A model generated the notes under the pieces. It did not search any database. It was not told the DNA's origin and worked only from the letters and a program-made list of their open reading frames with translations. The position numbers were made by a program, and so were the translations under genes. From contig JAEYPS010000021.1 of the NCBI GenBank assembly GCA_023410475.1, positions 1-64,000 of the forward strand: 64,000 bases of DNA, in the 5' to 3' direction. The stretch comes from Bacillota bacterium. GTDB taxonomy: Bacteria > Bacillota > Clostridia > Christensenellales > SZUA-584. Positions 40,860 through 49,117 of the stretch are shown piece by piece (the first letter of the stretch is position 1; the number at the start of each line of letters is the position of its first letter).

Positions 40860-41417
40860 ATGAGAATTAGAAAACGCAGTGACAATAAAGCAAACGAAAC
40901 AATAATTGAATACGAAAACAGACAGGACATAAGGGTTTCCAGGTACAGGCTTCTCAAGAAGATAATTGAGAATGAGCGAAGCGCAGTAATTATAGTCGAT
41001 ACAAACCACGGCATCGGAAGAAAGCCGTTAGATACGATAGAAGACTTTTTCAAAAAGACGGATATAGAGTATACGGTTATGCCCGTCAAGCCCAATAAAT
41101 CTATGTTTTTTGGATTGAATGTGGATTTCACTCCTAAGAAAAACGAAGAAAAGCTGCTGGTTTTCCAGCTTTGCGGCGATCAGTTTACCGAGTTGTTATA
41201 TAAAACATGCCTTGAATGCTACGACGTTGCAATCGGCATAGGAAGAACGAAACCGGTTAAGGAGATATGCGATTGTTTATCGGCGCAAGGTGAAGTTTTG
41301 TTCAATGAGTTGTTTTTCAGGGACAGTGTGTATGATTCTGTGGTGTGCTCATTGATGCGAAGCTCGACAGATGTTCAAAAATATGTAGAGGCAGTAGAGA
41401 ATGAAGTGGCTTTATAA
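40860..41417 (+). CDS. Unknown 185-aa protein leading the sugar two-component operon
   Basis: I do not recognise this protein. It is soluble, with a basic N-terminus, a strand-rich middle (SAVIIVDTNHGIGRKP, LLVFQLCGDQFTELLYKTC) and a segment DVAIGIGRTKPVKEICDCLSAQGEVLFNELFF that faintly resembles the degenerate GGDEF-like domain of CdaR/PucR regulators and YesN-type response regulators. It has no DNA-binding motif that I can see. The GGGTG ribosome site is weak. It overlaps the anchored sugar-binding protein gene by 17 nt, so it is translated with the sensing system and may modulate it. Confidence 0.6.
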   Translation: MRIRKRSDNKANETIIEYENRQDIRVSRYRLLKKIIENERSAVIIVDTNHGIGRKPLDTIEDFFKKTDIEYTVMPVKPNKSMFFGLNVDFTPKKNEEKLLVFQLCGDQFTELLYKTCLECYDVAIGIGRTKPVKEICDCLSAQGEVLFNELFFRDSVYDSVVCSLMRSSTDVQKYVEAVENEVAL

Positions 41418-42408
41418 GATTACAGTAGCTATTTTTATAATTATTATCGCTGTTTCCGGAGCGTTTACGCTTCATTATTTTAATGAAGTAAACGCAGTGT
41501 ATGAAAAAGACGCGGCCTACGCCTTCGGAGAAGACTCGAGGTATCATTTTTCGCTGATACTGAATTCGGTGGACGAGGTATACTGGCAGGATTTTAAAGA
41601 GGGAGTTATCGAAGCGGCAAAGGTTTACAGCGCTGCTATAGAGGTCAACCAAATCTTTGAGCCGGACAGAAACAGCAAAACGGTGGAGCTTATAAACATA
41701 GCCAATAAGTCAAGGGTAGACGGGATAATAGTCAACGGCGATAACACTGCCGAGTACTCAGACGCAATTAAAAGCGCTACCGAATCCAACATAGACGTGG
41801 TTGTAGGGGTGGTGGAGTCGTTTGACAACGACAGGCTGTTTTATGTAGGAACAAATTTTTCGGACTACGGAGAGCAGGCGGCTAAACTGATTGCGCAGGC
41901 AAGCGGCGAAGCGCCGATTAATCTAGCGGTCATTCTGTCCGATCAGGATTCTTCCATGACCTCGCCTAGCAACCTGATGATGAGCGGCATCAATAAAGCT
42001 ATAGAAGGCGGGCAGAAGATAGAACTCGTATGTACGCTTTATAGGAATAACGCATTGCTGGGCGCAGAGGACATCACAAGGAATATACTGACAGAGCATC
42101 CGGAAGTAAACGTTATTTTCTGCACAAACGCCAAGGATACCGTCGCAGCCGCAAGAGTAATACGCGAACGCAATCTGGTCGGCGAAGTGGTGATAGTAGG
42201 TACAGACATAACAAATGAAATCATCGATTTTGTTGAAAGAGGTGTGGTATTCGGAGTAATAGACAGGAACGGATATCTCGCCGGATATAAAAGCGTCGAG
42301 GTTTTGTATAAAGCCGGCAGTACGTTTCAGACGAGCTATATTAACATTGATACCGAGATATATACGTCGATTAACATAGACCAGAAGAAGTTAGGGCAGA
42401 ATCAATGA
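41401..42408 (+). CDS. Membrane-anchored periplasmic-type sugar-binding protein (XylFII-like)
   Basis: The 335-aa product has an uncleaved-looking N-terminal membrane helix (about 5-25, no lipobox) and a type-1 periplasmic binding fold: YHFSLILNSVDEVYWQDFKEGVIEAA, RVDGIIVNGDN, LFYVGTNFSDYGEQAAKLI and VIFCTNAKDTVAAARVI. It directly precedes and overlaps (4 nt) a YesM/LytS-type kinase. In clostridia the XylFII protein of this architecture presents xylose to its kinase LytS, so this is probably a sensor, not a transporter subunit. Xylose as ligand is inferred from xylA nearby. Confidence 0.8.
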   Translation: MKWLYKITVAIFIIIIAVSGAFTLHYFNEVNAVYEKDAAYAFGEDSRYHFSLILNSVDEVYWQDFKEGVIEAAKVYSAAIEVNQIFEPDRNSKTVELINIANKSRVDGIIVNGDNTAEYSDAIKSATESNIDVVVGVVESFDNDRLFYVGTNFSDYGEQAAKLIAQASGEAPINLAVILSDQDSSMTSPSNLMMSGINKAIEGGQKIELVCTLYRNNALLGAEDITRNILTEHPEVNVIFCTNAKDTVAAARVIRERNLVGEVVIVGTDITNEIIDFVERGVVFGVIDRNGYLAGYKSVEVLYKAGSTFQTSYINIDTEIYTSINIDQKKLGQNQ

Positions 42409-43937
42409 AGAGAATAGGTAGAAAGCTTTTCAAGAGCATAAAAACGCGCATAATACTGATATTTGTGCTGACTACCGTACTTACGAGCATAACGAGTACG
42501 TTTATTTTGGGGCTTTCGAGCAACATCATTGAGAAAATGGACGATATGTTTGAGGCCAACGTGGAGCTGGAAGAATTCCTGCACGACCTGCAATATGTTA
42601 ACACGCACCTTACAACCTACCTTGTTACCGACGACTCGGACAGTCTGCTTAATTATTATAAATATAAAGAGAAATTCAACGAAAAAACAAAGAACATGTT
42701 CGACCCCTCCGACGGCATCTACAAGGAGGACGATCTTATATATAAAGATATATTCCATATGGTCAAATCCTATTTTGAAGAAACGGACGCCGCGATGGAA
42801 GCAAAGAGCATAAACGACGCGGATATCTTTATAGCGAGATACGCGGAGGCTAATAGGATAAAAGGGTATATAAAGACATACGTGGACAGGCTGAATCTTA
42901 GCATTCTTGATGTGAACACGACCCAATATCAGAATATGTCGGATAATCTTAACAAGCTGCGTACAACAAATATAATACTTATATTATCGGTGATAGGGCT
43001 CAACATTCTGGTTATTTCATATCTTGTTTATAATATGACAAAGCCCATAATAAAACTCGCCCATTCCGCTGAAGAGATGTCCAAAGGCAATTTCAACGCC
43101 GATGACGTCGAGGTTCAGTCACAGGACGAGCTCAGCGTTATGGCAGACGCGTTTAACGCGATGAAGCACAGCATAAGGCAATACATCACGGAGCTTCACA
43201 ACAAGGCGGATACCGAATCGCAGCTGCTTGAGCAGCAGATTGAAAACTTAAAGATACAGTCGCTGCTAGCCGACGCGGAAATGAAGGCGCTTCAAATGCA
43301 GATAAACCCGCATTTTCTGTTCAACACCATAAATGCGGGAGTACAGCTCGCAATGCTTGAGGGTGCGGACAGAACGTCCAGCTTCCTTGACGATATTGCC
43401 AAGATTTTCAGATACAACGTTAAGAGTCTCGACAGGAAAGTAAAGATAAAAGACGAGATAGATACCGTAAGGGCTTACAGCAACCTGTTTTATGTTCGGT
43501 TTGGTGATATAATCAAGTTTGATTATAACATCGACTGCAGCCTGCTAGATATCGAGGTACCGCCGCTTATAATACAGCCTTTGGTAGAGAATGCCGCGAT
43601 ACACGGCGTAGGGAGCATCGAAGAAGGAGGGCAGATTTTCATTTCCCTTGAAAAAAGCGAATCGGGAGCCAAAATAATCGTTGAGGACAACGGGGTAGGG
43701 ATGAGCCAAAAGACAAAGCAAAAGATAATGAACTGCCACCGGTTTGAGAGCGATAAATCAGGACATACAACAGGCATAGGCCTTTATAATGTCATGCAGA
43801 GGCTGAGGCTGTTTTTCGATTGTGAAGATGTGATTGAGGTTGAAAGCACGCCAGGGAAGGGAACGAAAGTGACGCTTAAGATCCCCCGTTTCGCGGGGCC
43901 CGGTAACGATAAGGATGGTGAAACAGCTTATGTATAG
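42405..43937 (+). CDS. Sensor histidine kinase of the YesM/LytS type
   Basis: The 510-aa protein has a membrane segment (about 14-36), an extracytoplasmic helical domain (37-185), a second segment (about 186-208) and a HAMP linker (KPIIKLAHSAEEMSKGNF). Then comes the His_kinase domain with MQINPHFLFNTINAGVQL (phospho-acceptor His) and an HATPase with VEDNGVGMSQ and GIGLYNVMQRL. It pairs with the overlapping YesN-type regulator, and the anchored sugar-binding protein is its likely input. Confidence 0.9.
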   Translation: MKRIGRKLFKSIKTRIILIFVLTTVLTSITSTFILGLSSNIIEKMDDMFEANVELEEFLHDLQYVNTHLTTYLVTDDSDSLLNYYKYKEKFNEKTKNMFDPSDGIYKEDDLIYKDIFHMVKSYFEETDAAMEAKSINDADIFIARYAEANRIKGYIKTYVDRLNLSILDVNTTQYQNMSDNLNKLRTTNIILILSVIGLNILVISYLVYNMTKPIIKLAHSAEEMSKGNFNADDVEVQSQDELSVMADAFNAMKHSIRQYITELHNKADTESQLLEQQIENLKIQSLLADAEMKALQMQINPHFLFNTINAGVQLAMLEGADRTSSFLDDIAKIFRYNVKSLDRKVKIKDEIDTVRAYSNLFYVRFGDIIKFDYNIDCSLLDIEVPPLIIQPLVENAAIHGVGSIEEGGQIFISLEKSESGAKIIVEDNGVGMSQKTKQKIMNCHRFESDKSGHTTGIGLYNVMQRLRLFFDCEDVIEVESTPGKGTKVTLKIPRFAGPGNDKDGETAYV

Positions 43938-45531
43938 CCTTATGGTTTGCGACGACGAGCAGATCGTCATCGAATCGGTCAAGCACATAATTGAGAAAGA
44001 GATAAGCAATATTCAAATCGTTCAAACCGCAAGATCGGGAAGAGAGGCCATTGAAAAAACAAGGACAATAAGGCCGGATATCATACTCACAGATATAAGA
44101 ATGCCCGGGATAAGCGGGATCGACGCGGTGCGTGAGATCAAGAAAATACACAACGACGTCAAGTTTGTAATAGTGTCCGTATACGAGTATTTTGAATACG
44201 CCAAGCAGGCGGTCGAGCTCGGGGTAAGCGAATACCTTATAAAACCGGTTAAGAAGGAAAACCTTGTTGAGACGTTGACAAGGATCACTCGTCAGCTTGA
44301 CGAGGAGCGTAAAAAACACGACCAGGAGCTTGAGACAAAGGAAAAAATAGAAAAAATGCTGTCCGCGGTCGAGCACGGGTTTATCTACTCGCTGCTTTTG
44401 TGCCAGGCGCACAAGACCGATATAGGCAAGTACAAAAAAGATTTTTTCGATATCCAAAACGACGCGGGCTATATCTTTATACTGACGTTCAATAAAAAAG
44501 GCGAACATGAAAGCAGCAGGCATCTTGGCGATACCGCGTATAATCAGCGGTTCTATACATTTTTTAAAGACAGGCTGAAATATAAAAATAAATGCATAGT
44601 CGGGCCGGTAATGCTCGACAGAGTAGTCGTTTATGTATCCCAGAGCTGTGAGGACCCATATCAGCAAAGAGTGCAGGCCATAGCCAATCTGGAAGATATT
44701 TTATCCGAAATGGAAAAAGCGTATGATATGGAGTTTACCGCCGGCATCGGCAAAGTTCACGGCGATCAGGAGATAATGACCTCGTACCAGGAGGCGCTAA
44801 GAGCGCTGCAGTGCAAAGAGGGAGGGAAAATACTTCACATCGACGATATAGCGCCCAATGTAAGGAACGCAGCTTTCGAGCTGCTTACAGAAGAGCATAT
44901 GCTTATAGAGGGCATCGAGAACGGCGACACTCAGCGGTCTGTTGCGGTCATGACGGATATATTCAGAAAACATCCCAATTTATATGAACAGGAAGAGTTG
45001 CGCTACAGCCTTATAGAGATGATAGTGGCGGCGCACAGGATTGCTCTTGAGAACGGGATAGAAGATGACAAGTATCCGGAATACGGGCAATACATAAAAC
45101 AGATACTAAGCTGCAAATCTAAGGAAGACTTTGAGCAGATGTGCATAGAAAAAGTAAGACAGATAGCAGGCAGCATAGGTATCGTAAGAAAAAAGACTAT
45201 AAGCAACATAGTCGGCAAGGCAAACAAGATTATAGACGAAAGATTCCATCAGGAGCTGACGCTAGACGATATCTCAAAAGAACTGTACGTAAGCCCGCAG
45301 TATTTCAGCAGGCTTTATAAGAATGAGATGGGTATAAACTTTATCGAGCGGCTGACGGCCGTCAGGATAGAGAACGCGAAGAGGCTGATGAAAGAGAACG
45401 TTTTGTCGATCAAGGAAATCTGTTTTTTATCAGGATACTGCGATCCCAATTATTTCAGCAGGCTTTTTAAAAAGCATGAAGGAGTATCCCCGACGGAGTA
45501 TTTAAAGCAAATCCAGGGAGGTTTGTTATGA
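43930..45531 (+). CDS. YesN-type response regulator with AraC output domain
   Basis: The 533-aa product has a receiver (VCDDEQ, phospho-acceptor Asp55 in ILTDIRMPG, Lys in YLIKPVKKENL), a middle region with degenerate GGDEF-like features (FTAGIGKVHGDQEIMTSYQEALRALQ), and an AraC helix-turn-helix (about 425-530: LTLDDISKELYVSPQYFSRLYKNEMG, CFLSGYCDPNYFSRLFKK). It probably activates the flanking sugar uptake and xylA genes. The ATG at 43930 gives the usual N-terminus; an ATG five codons earlier is possible. It overlaps the kinase gene by 8 nt and the next gene by 4 nt. Confidence 0.9.
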   Translation: MYSLMVCDDEQIVIESVKHIIEKEISNIQIVQTARSGREAIEKTRTIRPDIILTDIRMPGISGIDAVREIKKIHNDVKFVIVSVYEYFEYAKQAVELGVSEYLIKPVKKENLVETLTRITRQLDEERKKHDQELETKEKIEKMLSAVEHGFIYSLLLCQAHKTDIGKYKKDFFDIQNDAGYIFILTFNKKGEHESSRHLGDTAYNQRFYTFFKDRLKYKNKCIVGPVMLDRVVVYVSQSCEDPYQQRVQAIANLEDILSEMEKAYDMEFTAGIGKVHGDQEIMTSYQEALRALQCKEGGKILHIDDIAPNVRNAAFELLTEEHMLIEGIENGDTQRSVAVMTDIFRKHPNLYEQEELRYSLIEMIVAAHRIALENGIEDDKYPEYGQYIKQILSCKSKEDFEQMCIEKVRQIAGSIGIVRKKTISNIVGKANKIIDERFHQELTLDDISKELYVSPQYFSRLYKNEMGINFIERLTAVRIENAKRLMKENVLSIKEICFLSGYCDPNYFSRLFKKHEGVSPTEYLKQIQGGLL

Positions 45532-46580
45532 AAAGAATATTATTGCTGCTAATGGTGCTTATTATTACGCTTGCATGCGGATGTACTTCTGACCAAACCT
45601 TTAAGAACGAAGATGATGTTATAAAAATAGGTTATATCTATGAAACGATGACTGTGGAAAGGTGGCGCAGAGACAGGGATATATTCGTATCCGAGGTGGA
45701 GAAGCTGGGCGCTGTGCCATATGTCAAAAACGCGTATGAAGACAGCAAGCGTCAGTATGAGCTCGGAGTCGAGATGATAGAAGAGGGGGTGGACGTGCTT
45801 GTTATCGTGGCCTACGATAAGGACGACCTCTCGGATCTTGTAAAATATGCTCACAATAATAACGTTAAGGTTATAGCATATGACCGTTTGATAAGAAACG
45901 CGGACGTAGATCTTTATATTTCGTTTGATAATTATAAGGTGGGGTATCTCATGGGACAGGCCGCCACCAAAGCTGTTACAAAGGGAGATTACCTGATAGT
46001 AAACGGCACGCAGAGGGACAACAACTCCGAACAGATAAACGATGGCTATTATACTGTAATGCAGCCGTTCATCAATAAAGGTGATATCAGAATCTTAGGG
46101 GAAACATGGATCGATAAATGGAGGGATGAGGGGTCATATAATTACGTCAGCGAAGTTTTATCGAGCGGAAAGATTCCGGACGTTATAATTGCCGCTAACG
46201 ACCAGCTGGCGGAGGGCGCGATAAACGCGCTGAGCGAAAACAGGCTTGCGAGCAAGGTGTTCGTTACAGGTCAGGACGCCGAGTTGGCCGCCTGCCAGAG
46301 GATCGTTGAAGGAACGCAGAGCATGACGGTGTACAAACCCATAAGGATACTTGCGGAAGGCGCGGCGCAGTTCGCGGTAAAGATGGCAAAGGGGGAGGAC
46401 ATAGGGCCGTGCGACAGGATATTTGACGGCGTATATGACGTCAAATGCCATATATTTCAGCCCATACTGGTAACGAAAGACAATATATTCGAAACGGTAA
46501 TAAAAGACGGCTTTTACACTGTAGAGCAGGTATACGCGAATGTGCCGCCAAGCGCGTGGCCTAAAGCGTCGGGCGGCTGA
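45528..46580 (+). CDS. Sugar-binding lipoprotein (XylF/ChvE-like)
   Basis: The 350-aa product has a lipoprotein signal with lipobox LACGC (Cys about 19) and a periplasmic binding fold close to ChvE: IGYIYETMTVERWRRDRDIF, VKVIAYDRLIRNADVDLYISFDNYKVGYLMG, VIIAANDQLAEGAINAL and VFVTGQDAELAACQRIVEGTQSMTVYK. It is the second receptor in the region, coupled to the regulator gene by 4 nt, with no transporter of its own. It may feed GguAB or serve as a second input to the kinase. Confidence 0.82.
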   Translation: MKRILLLLMVLIITLACGCTSDQTFKNEDDVIKIGYIYETMTVERWRRDRDIFVSEVEKLGAVPYVKNAYEDSKRQYELGVEMIEEGVDVLVIVAYDKDDLSDLVKYAHNNNVKVIAYDRLIRNADVDLYISFDNYKVGYLMGQAATKAVTKGDYLIVNGTQRDNNSEQINDGYYTVMQPFINKGDIRILGETWIDKWRDEGSYNYVSEVLSSGKIPDVIIAANDQLAEGAINALSENRLASKVFVTGQDAELAACQRIVEGTQSMTVYKPIRILAEGAAQFAVKMAKGEDIGPCDRIFDGVYDVKCHIFQPILVTKDNIFETVIKDGFYTVEQVYANVPPSAWPKASGG

Positions 46581-46591
46581 CGCAGGAGAGG

Positions 46592-46618
46592 TTGAGACGC
46601 ACAGCGTTTAAATATAAT
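46592..46618 (+). promoter_or_regulatory. Candidate promoter of xylA
   Basis: TATAAT at 46613-46618 with TTGAGA 15 nt upstream (46592-46597); the short spacer suggests activator dependence. It lies 43 nt before the xylA ATG. Confidence 0.45.
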
Positions 46619-46661
46619 CAGCGGGCTCAATTTTATTATTTGATATATGAAAGGAGAATCT

Positions 46662-47987
46662 ATGAAACAGTACTTCCCGGACATTAAACAGGTAGAGTAT
46701 ACCGAGGACAAAAAGAGGCAGGGCCTTTACTTTAGAAGGTACAGGCCTGATGAGATGGTAGGCGGCAAGAAGATGAAGGATCATCTTAAGTTCGCGATGG
46801 CTTACTGGCATACGCTGGGAGGCGGCGGCAAGGACATGTTTGATACCGATACCGGCACAGCCGTGCGTTCATGGGGCGGAGCGTCAACTCCCCTCGAGAA
46901 AGCAAAAGAAAAGGTCTATGCCGGGTTCGAGTTTATGCAAAAGCTGGGCATCGAGTATTTTTGTTTTCATGACAGGGACATCGCTCCCGAAGGCGATACG
47001 CTTGCCGAGTCAAACAAGAACCTTGACGAGATAGTCAAGGTCATAAAGCAGATGATGGACGAGACCGGCATCAAGCTGCTGTGGGGAACGGCAAATTTGT
47101 TCTCAAACCCGAGATATACGCACGGAGCTTCCACAAGCTGCAACGCAGACGCTTTCGTGTATGCCGCTGCGCAGGTAAAAAAGGCTATGGAGATAACAAA
47201 GGAGCTTGGCGGTGAGAACTACGTGTTTTGGGGCGGGCGCGAAGGATACGAAACGCTTCTTAATACCGATATGAAGCTCGAGCTCGACAATATGGCAAGA
47301 TTCATGCACATGGCGGTGGATTACGCTAAAGAAATAGGTTTTGACGGACAATTCCTTATAGAGCCCAAGCCCAAAGAGCCAACAAAGCACCAGTATGACT
47401 TTGACGTGGCGACCGGCATCGCGTTCCTTAAAACGTACGGGCTTGACGATTACTTCAAGTTCAACATTGAGGCCAACCACGCGACACTGGCCGGGCATAC
47501 GTTCCAGCATGAGCTGCATGTCGCAAGAATAAACGATATGCTGGGATCCATAGATGCCAACCAGGGAGACATGCTTTTGGGATGGGATACTGACCAGTTC
47601 CCGACGGACCTTTATAATACAACGCTGTGTATGTATGAAGTGCTCAAGATGGGAGGATTTACAAAAGGAGGGCTCAACTTTGACGCCAAGGCGCGCCGCA
47701 ACTCCTTCATGCCCGAAGATCTGCTCTATTCTCATGCGGCGGGTATGGATGCGTTTGCGAAAGGGCTCGTTACCGCCGACAAGCTCATGCGCGACGGTGT
47801 GCTTGAAACATTCATCAAAGACAGATACGCGAGTTACAGCTCAGGGATAGGGAAGGACATTGTAACAGGAAAGGCGGACTTTAAGTCTCTCGAAAAGCGC
47901 GCCCTCGAAATGGACAACGTAAAAAACACCTCGGGACGTCAGGAATACCTCGAGACGCTGCTTAACGAATATCTGCTTGAAGAATAA
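46662..47987 (+). CDS. xylA: Xylose isomerase
   Basis: The 441-aa product is a class II xylose isomerase by length and by the catalytic His motif FCFHDRDIAPEG. Metal-site and core segments FWGGREGYETLLNTD, LIEPKPKEPTKHQYDFD and FNIEANHATLAGHTFQHEL are intact. It interconverts D-xylose and D-xylulose in the cytoplasm. The ATG at 46662 is 7 nt after AAAGGAG; an earlier ATG overlaps that ribosome site. Its presence supports xylose as the substrate of the adjacent uptake and sensing genes; no xylB is in the window. Confidence 0.95.
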   Translation: MKQYFPDIKQVEYTEDKKRQGLYFRRYRPDEMVGGKKMKDHLKFAMAYWHTLGGGGKDMFDTDTGTAVRSWGGASTPLEKAKEKVYAGFEFMQKLGIEYFCFHDRDIAPEGDTLAESNKNLDEIVKVIKQMMDETGIKLLWGTANLFSNPRYTHGASTSCNADAFVYAAAQVKKAMEITKELGGENYVFWGGREGYETLLNTDMKLELDNMARFMHMAVDYAKEIGFDGQFLIEPKPKEPTKHQYDFDVATGIAFLKTYGLDDYFKFNIEANHATLAGHTFQHELHVARINDMLGSIDANQGDMLLGWDTDQFPTDLYNTTLCMYEVLKMGGFTKGGLNFDAKARRNSFMPEDLLYSHAAGMDAFAKGLVTADKLMRDGVLETFIKDRYASYSSGIGKDIVTGKADFKSLEKRALEMDNVKNTSGRQEYLETLLNEYLLEE

Positions 47988-48043
47988 CACGGTTCTGAAA
48001 GCTTAAAGCTGTTGGGTGTGAATATGAAATGCCGGCTTGGCGC

Positions 48044-49117
48044 TCAGCGGTTTACGATTCCCTTTACGGTAACGTTGAGCGCAGACCGGTCGTTTGACAG
48101 GTCGATAAACCGGTCGGTGGGCTTGCCGTTTTCTATGAGCTTGACCATCGGCCTGAGGCCTGCCGACTCGTTGTTTTCCACAACGATGCCCGTCTGGCCG
48201 GTGCTTAGAATCAGAAGCGTACCTATAGGATAGGGTGCCACCTTCATTGTCAATGCATTTACGATCTCGGGGTCGAACATAGTACTATAACCGCTCATAA
48301 TATATTCCATAACGTCGGCGGGAAGCATCGCTTTGCGGTAAGGCCTGTCCGACATAAGCGCGTCATATACGTCGGCGACGCAGACGATGCGGCTGAACTG
48401 ATGTATATCTGAGCCGGATAAGCCTAAGGGGTATCCGCTTCCGTTAAATTTCTCGTGATGCTGTAAAGCCGTTATTTTCGAGTTCTCGGATATATCAAAA
48501 TGCTTGCAAAGGTACTGGAAACCTAGCTCGCTGTGCTGTTTCATAAGCTCGAACTCTTCAGGGGTCAGCTTGTCCGGCTTGTTTAGTATAGCTCTGTCGA
48601 CGAACATCTTGCCGACGTCATGTATCAGCGCGCCCATCGCAAGCTCATTCACCGTTTCTTTGCTCATGCCGAGCGCGGTGCCGATTACAGCGGATATGAC
48701 CGATACATTAAGGCTGTGGCTGTAAGTATAGTCGTCGTATGTCCGAAGGTCTATAACGTTGATCATCACATGGCGGTTCTGCGTTATCTCAGAAACGATG
48801 CTGTGAATCAGGGGCTTAAGAGATTTTATCTGCCTCCTGACATTCGACTCCGAGTTGTTTTGGATGCTGACAAAAAGCGACTCAATTTCTTTTTTTGTCG
48901 AGATCTTCAAATCATGGCTTATCATCTCTTCGATGTCTATTCCCCGGGACAACTCGTCGTCAATATAAACCCCCTGGAACCCAAGGAGAGAAATCTTCTT
49001 TATCAAAGAAGACTTAAGCACAGCTCCTTTACGCAGCAGCACCCTGTTTTTAGATATAACGAGATCTGAAGCAAGCTTCTGTCCCGGTTTTATGTGGCTT
49101 AAAGGTACAAATCTCAT
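48044..49117 (-). CDS. HD-GYP domain protein, putative c-di-GMP phosphodiesterase
   Basis: The 357-aa product has an N-terminal DUF3391-like region (about 1-120) and an HD-GYP domain (about 125-300): SHSLNVSV, the HD pair His166/Asp167 in ALIHDVGKMFVDRAIL, the HHE triplet at 220-222 and GYP at 228-230. All metal ligands appear present, so c-di-GMP hydrolysis is plausible. It overlaps the end of cheA by 4 nt and is the last gene of the che operon, linking chemotaxis to c-di-GMP. Confidence 0.88.
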   Translation of the reverse strand: MRFVPLSHIKPGQKLASDLVISKNRVLLRKGAVLKSSLIKKISLLGFQGVYIDDELSRGIDIEEMISHDLKISTKKEIESLFVSIQNNSESNVRRQIKSLKPLIHSIVSEITQNRHVMINVIDLRTYDDYTYSHSLNVSVISAVIGTALGMSKETVNELAMGALIHDVGKMFVDRAILNKPDKLTPEEFELMKQHSELGFQYLCKHFDISENSKITALQHHEKFNGSGYPLGLSGSDIHQFSRIVCVADVYDALMSDRPYRKAMLPADVMEYIMSGYSTMFDPEIVNALTMKVAPYPIGTLLILSTGQTGIVVENNESAGLRPMVKLIENGKPTDRFIDLSNDRSALNVTVKGIVNR

